From Tenrec ecaudatus (Eukaryota > Chordata > Mammalia > Afrosoricida > Tenrecidae): DNA of 64,000 nt. The stretch covers positions 147,352,721-147,416,720 of the forward strand of contig NC_134530.1 in NCBI RefSeq assembly GCF_050624435.1. The letters are read 5' to 3'. Below are positions 54,949 to 64,000 of this stretch, piece after piece. The position numbers were made by a program, and so were the translations under genes. The notes under the pieces were generated by a model. It saw nothing but the letters and a program-made list of their open reading frames with translations. It ran no database searches and was not told the origin of the DNA. The first letter of the stretch is position 1, and each line of letters begins with the position of its first letter.

Positions 54949-57870
54949 TCCACCCCTTTTTAACTTTGCAACTGTTCACATTTCCTTCCATCATACATAA
55001 ATTCTAAATAAAGACAAGTATAAAATCATACTTGAGCTAACACACTTGCACATACTTACACCTATCACGAGTACAACCCAAATCCTGCAAACCTATTTAC
55101 ATTTTGTATTTTATAAGTGAACAAAACAAGAATATTTGAAACAAACATAGTAGGAGGGAATAATCCTCAATTATAGTCCTTGTTTCTGCAATTGATTACA
55201 TGGTCATTGCTGGTATTTAGAACCAACTTCTCCCATTTGCCCTCAGCAAACACCTCAGCTTGTCATAGTTCTTTGCCTGGTTGTATGACCCAAGACTTCA
55301 TTCCTAAAAAGTCTGAGTCATTAGTAGTCATGTCAGAATTGGGTTGCTATATTTTACCACTTACTTTAATCTCAGAGCATGGTAGTACTAAGAGATGACC
55401 TAAGGAATTTACTAGATTCCATACACATTAATCTTTACTTCATTATATAGCAACCTGATTTCCCTTTGGCAATTGGCATCAATCACAATCACCCAAGCAG
55501 ACAGCCTTTTCCCAGAGTGCTTGATGGGTTCACATAGTAATTCCCTTCTCTGTATGTTAATCCAGTGACATGAGGAACCCAAAGTAGCTGGGGTACATTC
55601 TTAACATCCAGTCCAATAGAATCAGTACTGCAGCTCCAGGTGGAAGTACTCCTCCCTTTGAAACCAGATCTGAAAAGTATAAACTCACAGGAACAAGATC
55701 TAATACGGCAGTTTTGCCAGTTGCTGAGTATGTCTATTCCAGGTATGCTGGAACTGGGGAAATCACTACAAGATGAGTTTGGGGAGCCCCTGAAGCCATT
55801 GTGAGACAAGTTAAGAGTCCATTATAAAAATGTGACCTCTATGTGCCTCCATTCTGACCAATTGGCCACAGTAATGTTTTGGGTCTCCTGGAATTAATGT
55901 AATTCAGAGTCCAGTATTTTCCAAAAAGCTCTATCTATCTATCTATTTATTTATTTTTACCAATGAACAGTCACTTATAAAATGCTGCAGATCCCTTTGG
56001 AGAAGGCTGGTAGAAATATTAACTGTATATATTTTTTGAGAGTATAGTGAGGTCTTTCTTTAAAGGGACCTGGCCACTCCTTCACTCAAGGAGTTGTGGT
56101 TCTATAAATTAGCTCAAGTCTGGGAACTTACAGAGGAGTCATGATTCTTTATTCTGGGGCTTTAAGACTATTGTTCACCTAACCTAGAATTCTTCCACCT
56201 GTACATATTAAGTAAATATTTAGTAGGTTTTCCATATATTTCACTCAGGGTGTGGTAGTTACATAATCTTTTGACAACTTTCAAACGAGTAGAGTTTAGT
56301 CTGTCAATCTTCAGATCAGAGGTATGGTGGAGATAAATAACTCACTGGAGGCCACACACTCTCTGCTTCGTCTTCCTGCTGACAAGCCACATGGAGCTCC
56401 ACTGATGCAGCTAGAGTCCTGGAACTGAAGGAGCCATATGGAGACTCAAGCCAGAACTGAGATGCTGCCACCACCAGTGCATCCACAAGACGTTACACCC
56501 ACTGGCCTGTGATCTTCCTGCATACAGTGTCATTGCATATGCTGCGTGAATCTGAAGAGGAATTTATAGACTGGTAACGGACATGTGGGCTAATATCAGA
56601 CTTAAGCAGTTGATTTGGACTGGGCTTGGATGTTTTCTCAATAAACAAATACTCTTTGATATAAAGTTATCCTTTATAAACCTATGAGTGTCTATGAATT
56701 TGTTTCTCTAGTCAACCTGGCCTAACACATAGGGACACCCTATTTATGTAGCCAATACCATAAGTCCATATGAGTCAGGCTGTCTTTATTACTATTTTGA
56801 CTCTGCTGCCCATGACAGTAGCTACACCTAGCTTGTCTTTGTTGAGTGTGTGCTGCCATGGGGGCATGGAGTAGGGAGATCAGTTCCATTGTAGTCTGAC
56901 AGTTTAATTCAATTAGGGTAGTTCCCACTATCAAATTTGACTTACATAATATAGTAATCAGATCAATTTTCAAGAAGCTGAGGCTCTCTTCACAGACTTG
57001 TTCTTCATTGTGTGGTAAAAGGTGTGTCCATGGGAAAACCCATGCTTAGTCTATCCTGATAAAGTCATTCTATCATGCCAAAGGCCCTAGTTTTTGAATA
57101 CCTTCTTCTATAACATACTGAGGCAGGTCTGGTACCTCAACATGCTTTGTAATTGTGTAATCCATGCTTCGGTGAACCAACCAAATAAACAATTAGATCT
57201 CTTCCTAATGTCTCGAACTGAAACATCGACTGAATCTGTGTTAAGTGGGCCAATGTCAATAAATTCGGACTGATCCAATTTATGTTTTTGCATCATTATC
57301 CCATGCCCTTTATAGTCAATCTCATACACATTCTCCAGGCTTCTGTTTGTACATATATGAAAAATCAAGCAGTTCTTTTGGAGCCCACCTCTTCCTGGGT
57401 CACAATTCAAATGCTACTTTTTGAGGTTTGCTGGGATTTCTTCTACAGCAATAATGGACAGTGGGAGTGCTTTCTGTGAATATTGAGCAATGCAAAGGCA
57501 TCTCGCCTCAGGTGAAGACCCGGGTGTGCTAAGAGCAAGCACAGTTGACTTAATCTCATTAATTGTGGATGGAACCAATAACGGTTTTACTGATAGTGAA
57601 CTAGTAGACAAAGGTGGAGTAATCTCTTCAGATTGGAGGGGAAGTGCTATTGGCTGAAATAATTTGATGGAATTTAGAAAGCTCAATGTACACATCTTCT
57701 CGATTATCTGCCCATATGTTCCCATTCCAAGTTTCAGGATCCCATTCTTCCTAGTCAATCCCCTTCACTTTAACATTGGATACCATCTGAGGTTTGGAAT
57801 TCAGTGGGTCTGATAATTTAGCAACTCTGGGTTTGGTTTTCAGCAATATCAGCTCTGGTACAGAAATAAG
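54949..57870 (-). mobile_element. Endogenous retrovirus-like internal region, decayed
   Basis: Between the polypurine tract and about 57870 the - strand carries short open stretches (57758-57414, 57410-57108, 55809-55489) separated by stops. They look like an old ERVL/MaLR-type internal region with gag-like text at its 5' side. No polymerase catalytic motif or primer-binding site was recognised, and no 5' LTR was found. It is fully non-coding today. A separate LTR (56251-56729) interrupts it. Confidence 0.45.
56251..56729 (+). mobile_element. Solitary LTR, ERVL/MaLR-like (family B), inserted in an older ERV
   Basis: 479 bp with TG...CA ends: 'tgtggtagttacataatctt' to 'aacctggcctaacaca'. It is flanked by caggg and taggg, an imperfect 5-bp duplication. 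It has the TATA-like 'gagataaataactc' and the polyadenylation signal 'caataaacaaatactc'. It is in the opposite orientation to the host ERV. Confidence 0.7.
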
Positions 57871-57877
57871 GCTTTCT

Positions 57878-59175
57878 GGTATTGGTAAATAATAGTTATG
57901 TAGACCAACAGAATAGACTAGAAAACCTACAGGTAAATGTATCCATCTATAGACAACTGAATTTCAACAAAGGGCCACACACACAAAAAAAAGTAAATAG
58001 GATAGGGCACTAAAGGCTGGAAGCCTTCTTCAACAAATACCACTGAAAAACTTGGATCTCCATATGCAGAAAAATGAAACAGGACCCATATCTCTTCCTG
58101 TGTACACAACCAAACTAAAGATAGAGACCTAAATTAAAAGCCACAGAGCTATAAGGATCATTAATGAGAAAAGTGGGACAAACTTAAGCATACACAGACT
58201 ACCAAGTACAATAAAGGAAGCATGCATAATAGAAGACAAAGTAGATTACTGGGGCCTATTAAGAAAAAAAAACATACACATCAAAGACTTCATCAAAAGA
58301 GTAAAACAAGAGCCAAAGATTGTGGAGTAGGGGTGGCAGGTGAAATCTTCAGCAATGATACAATGGATAAGGATCTAATTACCAAAATCAATACAATTCT
58401 GTAACACCTTAATATGAAAATAACAAATGACCCAATTAAAAAGTTGTCAAAAGATACTAACAGAACATTCATCGAAAACGACAGGTAAATGTCCAATAAA
58501 TACATGAAAAAATGCTCATGATCACTAGTTATCTGAGAGATGCTAATCAAAACAATGAAACTATATCACCTTATACCCACAATGATAGCTCAGTTAAAAA
58601 AACAAACAGGAAACATAAATGATGGAGAGGTTGTGGAGAGATTGGAACTTTTAAACACTGCTGGTGGCTTGTAAATATATACAACCATTGTGGAAATTGG
58701 CATGGCACTACCTAAAAGAAGCGGGAATAGAAATCCTATATGACCCAGCAATATCTCTAGTGGGCATATAACTCAAAGAATTAAGAGACAGGAACAGGTG
58801 TATACGCTACCATGTTCATTGCAGTACAGTTCACAATAGCAAGAAGCTGAAAACAGCCCAAATATTCATCAGTAGAAGAATGGATAAAGAAACTCGGAAT
58901 AGAATACTATAAATATTATGAATTTTACACACAATAGAATACTATGCATCCCTAAAAAACAGTGATGAGACCATGAAACACCTTATGACATCAATGGACC
59001 TGGAATCCATTATGCTGAGTGAAATTATTCAAGAAGGAAAAATATTGTAAGAGACCATTACTATAAAAATAAACACCAAGACAAAGGCAGGCTTCTGTTT
59101 TCAGGTCATCTAAATCATCTATTCTGGCCCCTGGCAATGAGGTAGTGTGCCTGCCTATTGCTCATGAACCATATT
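57878..59175 (+). mobile_element. Old L1, ORF2 C-terminal region and 3' end
   Basis: Frame-broken ORF2 text: 'gtagaccaacagaatagact' near 57900, 'gttgtggagagattggaact' near 58630, 'atgacccagcaatatctcta' near 58740, and 'gaatactatgcatcccta' near 58938. It is followed by about 120 bp of UTR. Order and orientation are consistent over 1.3 kb. Confidence 0.75.
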
Positions 59176-59179
59176 AAAA

Positions 59180-59394
59180 CAAAAACTCAAAAGCAAATTC
59201 ACTGTCATGGAGTTGATGCTGACCCAATAGTGATCCTATAGGACAGAGTAGAACTGCCCCTGTGAATTTCTGAAACTGTAACTCTTTATGGGAGTAGAAA
59301 CTCTCGTCTTTATCCCTCAGAGTGGCTAGTGGTTTCAAACTGTTGACCTCTTCATTGCAGCCCAAAGCATAATCACTATGCCATCAGGGCTCCT
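59180..59394 (+). repeat. AfroSINE-like SINE
   Basis: Among the best preserved copies: 'cactgtcatggagttgatgc', 'ggacagagtagaactgcccc', 'gtggtttcaaactgttgacc', tail 'actatgccatcagggctcc'. Confidence 0.85.
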
Positions 59395-59395
59395 T

Positions 59396-59963
59396 AGTAG
59401 CTGCTATAGTTTATTGTGCCAGCTTGGTCAAAAAACACAAGTGGGATTAATTGAAGGGCGGAGAGATAAATGGCTCGGTGAGCCTCGCCTTTCTTGTCTC
59501 TCGCTCTTTAATTATCAGACAAGCGTGTGGCTGCCTTGCTTGTTCTGTGCCTCAATTTAAAGGGTACACTACCTGTGGAATGCCTAGCCTGTGGACTGTG
59601 TCTCTGTAAGTTGAGGTCCCTTTACGATTGGAATGTACATCTCTGGAGCTGGGGACCGACAGTTGGTAACTTGCTTTACGGATTGCTGCCTGAGTATACA
59701 TAACCCAGTTCTCTCTACAGAAGAGGAACTGGCGGCCGTCAAGACTAAAAGGACTTCTAGTGTCTCACAACTCTCTCAGGGGAGCGAGTTGCATTAAGCC
59801 ATTTACACTGCTTTATAATTTAACTGTACATTTCTTGTATTATCTATCTATCTGTATATAATTTAACAGTTTATTTCTTGTGTTATATATCTATCTTTAT
59901 AAATATATATAGAAAATTACTAGCAATCTGGTTTTGTGTCTCTAGAGAACCCTATCTAACACA
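59396..59963 (+). mobile_element. Solitary LTR, ERVL/MaLR-like (family A)
   Basis: 568 bp sharing its 5' 150 bp with 12266-12782 ('ttgtgccagcttggtcaa', 'gagataaatggctcggtga') and ending 'cctatctaacaca'. The 3' half is AT-rich with TATC repeats and polyadenylation-like text. It abuts a SINE at its left edge. Confidence 0.6.
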
Positions 59964-60163
59964 GTAGCAGATTAAAGAAAATGAAATACTCTGATGGGCC
60001 TCGGGCTGAAATGCCCTAGGGTGAGAAGCAGATGAGTACTATCTCAAGGGTATGGATTAGAAAGTCATTGGACTTTGGTTCAAAAGTTATGCCTTGAGGA
60101 TGTCCAATAAATGGCAAGTTAAGATGACCTATATGTGCTATTTCCAGACTCTATTTGTCTTTT

Positions 60164-60775
60164 AATTTCAAAAATTAAATTTTTTTATTTCCATAATTTT
60201 GGATAAAGCAAAAGCATTTCCTTATCTTGACTACAATAATTCAATTGACTGTACCTTCTGTAAATATTAGAATCCCTGAATGCCATTTAAATATTTGCCT
60301 ACATGCTTGTAGGAAGCTTCTGTAGCCTTTTCTTGGAAGGAATTCCAGTTCTTCTGAATTCTTCTCTTTCTTTCAGGTACTCCATTTTGCACTCTTCATA
60401 AAAGGCTGGATCCGTATAGTAGGCAGTTAGACAAGCTTTCAGGGTAGAATTTTCTTTCCGGCATTTCACTACCATGAGGACGCCAGAATCCTTGCAACAT
60501 TTGGTAAAATCTTGAACTTGTTCAGAACATCTCTCTCTGGCCATCTCTCTCATTATTTTCGGGATCATCTTTTCCGACGTGTCTGAGATGCTCTTCTGCA
60601 GGGTCGAGCGCCATCTGGGTGGGCTGGAGAGGCGGATCAGGGGACCGAGGACCGGGGGCGGTAAGGGGAGGAGCCTGGGCGCGGCTGCATGTGCGGCCGC
60701 CCGAGCTTCCCGCGCACGGAGGAAACTGCAGGAGCGTGACACCCTAAGAGCCGGCCCCGGCCCCTTCTCCTTCTC
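60164..60775 (-). pseudogene. CMC1 processed retrocopy (whole insertion)
   Basis: An intronless copy of the CMC1 mRNA (COX assembly mitochondrial protein, a twin CX9C protein). It is bounded by an 11-bp target duplication atttgtctttt (60153-60163 and 60776-60786). A T-rich remnant near 60180-60186 marks the old poly(A). The canonical start codon (60614-60612) and the first 16 codons (MALDPAEEHLRHVGKD) are present. A small deletion after them, about 5 bases relative to the remembered human gene, shifts the frame, so the parental protein is not encoded as such. Confidence 0.85.
60299..60742 (-). CDS. Reopened CMC1-like frame with a 5'-UTR-derived leader
   Basis: An uninterrupted 147-codon frame on the - strand. 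The first 58 residues (Arg/Ala/Pro-rich, MSRSCSFLRAREARAAAHAA...) come from the retrocopy's 5' UTR and from out-of-frame N-terminal codons. From Met59 (60568) onward it is CMC1: IPKIMRE, then the twin CX9C pair CSEQVQDFTKC and CRKENSTLKAC, and the C-terminus KKRLQKLPTSM. CMC1 normally has 106 residues. Translation from Met59 would give an 89-residue protein with the complete CHCH fold but without the normal N-terminus. Expression is unknown. Most likely this is a pseudogene whose domain happens to remain open. Confidence 0.6.
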   Translation of the reverse strand: MSRSCSFLRAREARAAAHAAAPRLLPLPPPVLGPLIRLSSPPRWRSTLQKSISDTSEKMIPKIMREMARERCSEQVQDFTKCCKDSGVLMVVKCRKENSTLKACLTAYYTDPAFYEECKMEYLKEREEFRRTGIPSKKRLQKLPTSM

Positions 60776-60946
60776 ATTTGTCTTTTGATGACATGTTTAG
60801 TCAAGTTCTATCTTTATGAAGGAACATTACTGAAAGTTTTGTCCCACTTTCAATCTTCATTGCTAGTGTAAATAGTGTCTAGTCACCTAAGTTGTTAATC
60901 ATTAAAAACCAACAACCCTATTTTGGTCTCAAAAACAGTTCTGTAA

Positions 60947-61898
60947 ACACACTGAGGTAGTGTACAGACTTCAGGCCTCTGCTCATACCCTCCTTCAATA
61001 CAAAAACAAACTGGCATTCTGTGATGCTCACCCTCCCGGCATATTCGCTGAAGACAAAATGGGTGCATAAGAAAATATGCTGAAGAAAGTAGATGGTGCC
61101 TGGCTATTAAAAGATATAACATTGGGGGGTCTTAAAGGCTTAAAGTAAACAAGCAGCCATCTAACAGAGAAGCAACAAACCCACATGGAAGAAGCACACC
61201 AGTTGGTGCAATCATGAGGTGTGGTTACAACTGGGTAACCGGCATCAGAAAACCCATAACAAACAATTAAAAACAACAACAGCAGAAAATCATATTGTTG
61301 AGAATGAGGAGAGTCAGAGTAGAGACCCAAAATCCATCTGTAGACAATGGGAAATTCCCCCACAGAGGGTCACAGGGAAGGGATGAGTTAACCAGGGTGC
61401 AGTGAAGCTTTGATGAAACACACAATATTCCTCTGGTTCCTTGAGGCCTCCTCATTCCCCACTTTCATGACCCCAGTGCAGCCCCTCAGTTCAGACTATA
61501 CCCGAGCATGTACACAGGCACAGATAAGAAACAAGAGCATGTGAAACATGGAATCCAGGAACAGGAATGGGAATAGGGATACCAGAAGGGTAGGACAAAG
61601 GTGGGGGGACAAGGGGAGTAAGGGAAAACCGATGACAATGATCAACACATAGCCACACCCTTCTGCTCTAGAGGGATGAACAACAGAAACCATGGGGGAA
61701 GGGAGACAGTGGTCAACATAAGATATGAAAATAATAATAATTTATAATTTATTAAGGGGTCATGGGAGGGGAGGGAGAAGAAAGAGAGGAGTTGATACCA
61801 AGGGCTCAAAAGAAAGTAAATGTCTAGAAAAGAATGATGTTAACATGTGTACAAATATGCTTAATACAATTCATGTATGGATTACTATAACTGTTGTA
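60947..61898 (+). mobile_element. L1 3'-UTR fragment lacking its last bases
   Basis: The sense version of the UTR seen at 7.7-10.9 kb: 'ttctgtgatgctcaccctcc', 'cttgaggcctcctcattccc' and 'gtacaaatatgcttaataca'. It breaks at 'ctgttgtaag', about 20 bp before the expected AATAAA end, and another L1 begins there. Confidence 0.75.
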
Positions 61899-61911
61899 AG
61901 AAGAGTTCTGG

Positions 61912-61919
61912 CAAGATGG
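61912..61919 (+). promoter_or_regulatory. YY1-like site at an L1 5' end
   Basis: CAAGATGG, 12 bases from the L1 start, matches the YY1 motif that places transcription initiation in other mammalian L1s. Whether it acts here is unknown. Confidence 0.5.
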
Positions 61920-62945
61920 TAACTAAGGAACGCACAAGAGGGACTTCACAGAAATCAGCACAGGAGAGCCACTGAGAGGGAAACTCCACTCTTCCAGGTC
62001 ACAGGAGGAGCATCATAAAGAAAAGTAGCCTCAGATACACTAGGTTTTGAAGAGCTGTGGCCTTTTGGCTTAACACTGCTGGTGGAAGCCAGCTGGGGTT
62101 TAGCTGTAGCCCCACCACAGTCAAAGTTGGCACCCAGCTACTTTGGATGGTCCGAGGACTTCAACACAACCACAGCTGCTGCTGCCTTTGGGCAGAGTTT
62201 AACCCCTCCGGCCCCATGGTCAGGTGTTGGGGCTCATTTATTTCATTATTTTTCTGCTACAGTTGTGCCAGCTCAGGTTTTTTTCCCCTATTTTCTTTTT
62301 TTCCCCTCTCTTTCTTTTCATACAGCACTGATGGTTTCCAGGGCGCTCCTGCCTAAGGCAACCCTGCCCACCCTCCACCCAACTATGGGAGCTCCTGCTT
62401 GCCTTCCATGGCCTTATACCCAGCTGGGGAACTCCCACTCACCTCCACTGCTTCTCTCCAAGTGGCTAAGGAACTTCCACCAGCCATCCACCACCCTCCA
62501 CATGGCTGGTAGAACTTGCCCTCCAAGCAGCTGTGGGAACTCCTGCCTCACTCTTAGTGGCTGTTGGAACTCCCGCCTGTCCTCCAAGGCCTTCTAAGTG
62601 GCACCTACACCCACATCCCATGGCACTACCGTTGCAGCAGGCACCCTCACATGCCCTCTGAGGTGCTCCAAGCCACCATGGGCCAGACTACCACGGCTTT
62701 CTGTGAGATCATCCAGTGCAGCACCATTCTCCTGGGTCCACAACTGCCCAACCAGCATGCCCTGAAAGGGCCATCCAACTTTCCCTCCAAATAACAAGAT
62801 TCTGTTTGGCTAGAGAAAAGGGTGAAACAACAGAAGGGAAAAGCAGTAGCCTGACTCCCCAGCACAGTTAGCTGCAGGCAGTTCAAAGTAGCAGTCCTAT
62901 GAGTCTCCCAAATAGAGAGCTCAGTGCTCTTCGACTCTCTGAAAA

Positions 62946-64000
62946 ATGGTGCCAGGCTCCTCTAAAATCACATGTAAACAGCAATCAGCTTCAAACAACC
63001 TCACTGAAAAAATAGGAGAAACAAAAGGCAATGTCAGAAGTCCTGAACCTAAGAAGAAGCAGATGCACAGAAAGAAATCTTCAATACTGCTTGGAGTCAT
63101 ACAGGATATGAGAGGGAAGCAATACAGAAAAAGGATAAGACAACAGAGGAGATAAAGGTGACAGACCAGAGGGAAATACAAGAGTTTAGAGATAAGCACC
63201 AAAGGAAAATACAAGAGATAAGGGATGAGGTAACAAAAGTAAATAACAAGGTAACAGACATCACTAACAGACTAGAAGAAGCAGAGAATGGTACCAGAGA
63301 CCTTGCGGATAACCAGGCAGACTTCAACAAAAGGGAAAGACAGTCAAAAAGTTAATCAAAGAGGCTGAAGAAAACATAAGAACAATGTCTGATGCCATGA
63401 AGAGGAACAACATTCAAATAATTGTATTAACAGAATAAGACACAATCAAGAAGTCAACTGCAAAAATAGTGTGGGAGTTCCTGGAAGAAAACTTCCCCAG
63501 TTTAATGAATGAGACTCAGGCAACCATTCAAGAAGCAGAGAGGACACCAGCTTGACTGAATCCCAGGAAGAAGTTGCCAAGGCACATTGTAGTTAAACAA
63601 CCCAACTTTGAGGAAAAGGAGAAAAATCATAAAATCAGTGAGGAAAAAAAGATATAAATGTATAAAGGTCAACTATAAAGGTACTCAGATAAGAATATGC
63701 TCAGACCTATCAGCAGTCACCATGAAGAAGAGGAGAGAGTAGGGTAACATCTTCAAAAAGTTTTATGTGAACATTATCAACCCAAGACTCCTATCCCCTG
63801 CCAAACTATCTACCTATCAAGTACGAGTCTTCCCAGACAAGGGAACTCTCAAAGAATACATTAAAAGAAACCCAACTTTACAAAAATTCAAATGGACTCA
63901 CTGCAGTCAGAACAACATGTATTGAGCACACACAAATAGGGGACCACCACTTAGAGCAACTCCACCCAGCAGTCAACACATCAAAAACATCCTGGAAGAT
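62946..64000 (+). pseudogene. L1 ORF1 (RNA-binding protein) pseudogene, partial
   Basis: The ATG at 62946 opens MVPGSSKITCKQQSASNNL..., with a stop at 63153. The frame then shifts to a coiled-coil-like stretch (IQEIRDEVTKVNNKVTDITN, near 63205-63265) and stops again at 63353. Further on, the RNA-recognition and C-terminal blocks can be followed in mixed frames: 'atcagcagtcaccatgaag' and then text for FPDKGTLKEYIKRNPTLQKF near 63830-63890. ORF1 is nearly complete at the window edge. Confidence 0.75.

Larger units (their letters stand above)
61900..64000 (+). mobile_element. L1 with its 5' end: 5' UTR and decayed ORF1, cut by the window edge
   Basis: Starts 'aagagttctggcaagatgg', which resembles the beginning of a mammalian L1, then about 1.05 kb of 5' UTR and ORF1. 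It is the only L1 here with a 5' end. ORF2 would lie beyond the window. Stops and shifts in ORF1 show that it is inactive. Confidence 0.75.

Noticed and set aside
1-64000. CRISPR arrays, operons or prokaryotic systems
   Set aside because: Spliced genes, SINEs, LINEs and LTRs show that this is mammalian nuclear DNA. No regular direct-repeat/spacer pattern was seen.

Overview
This window is mammalian nuclear DNA, and its repeats point to an afrotherian, most likely a tenrec such as Echinops telfairi. Three signals support this: about twenty copies of a tRNA-derived SINE of AfroSINE type; L1 elements with a very long 3' untranslated region plus RTE/BovB-like LINE fragments like those of other afrotherians; and two short hAT elements of SPIN type (23485-23677, 54674-54867), a horizontally transferred family reported in tenrec but in few other mammals. 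The species is inferred. No search was run.

The only host gene with a complete exon-intron structure is WNT2B on the + strand. It has five coding exons (28473-28642, 34765-34985, 35812-36089, 36715-36979, 40355-40584) encoding 387 residues, with consensus splice sites and preserved reading phase. Its first exon lies in a CpG island (27290-28720) with GC boxes and a CCAAT box. A second, smaller CpG island (22190-22565) followed by a TCF/LEF-GATA motif pair lies 6 kb upstream. The exons encode a signal-peptide-like leader, the lipid-thumb serine motif, two N-glycosylation sequons and the C-terminal cysteine-rich finger.

Positions 1-27290 are intergenic and crowded with mobile elements: two decayed mariner transposons (one carrying an L1 fragment), serial L1 3' ends on the - strand, a 5'-truncated L1 with a 2.6 kb 3' UTR, ERVL/MaLR-like LTRs, a GA-rich simple-repeat tract and a SPIN element. 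WNT2B introns 1 and 4 hold scattered SINE, MIR and RTE fragments.

Downstream of WNT2B, about 2.5 kb of 3' UTR-like DNA ends near two - strand polyadenylation signals (43087-43122). In other mammals ST7L lies tail-to-tail here, but I could not find an ST7L coding exon. From 47.5 kb onward the DNA is again mostly repeats. It also contains two processed retrocopies with target-site duplications: SVBP (+ strand, intact 66-codon frame) and CMC1 (- strand, N-terminal frameshift, but the twin CX9C domain remains open and is fused in frame to a 5'-UTR-derived leader). The window ends inside ORF1 of a 5'-complete but decayed L1.
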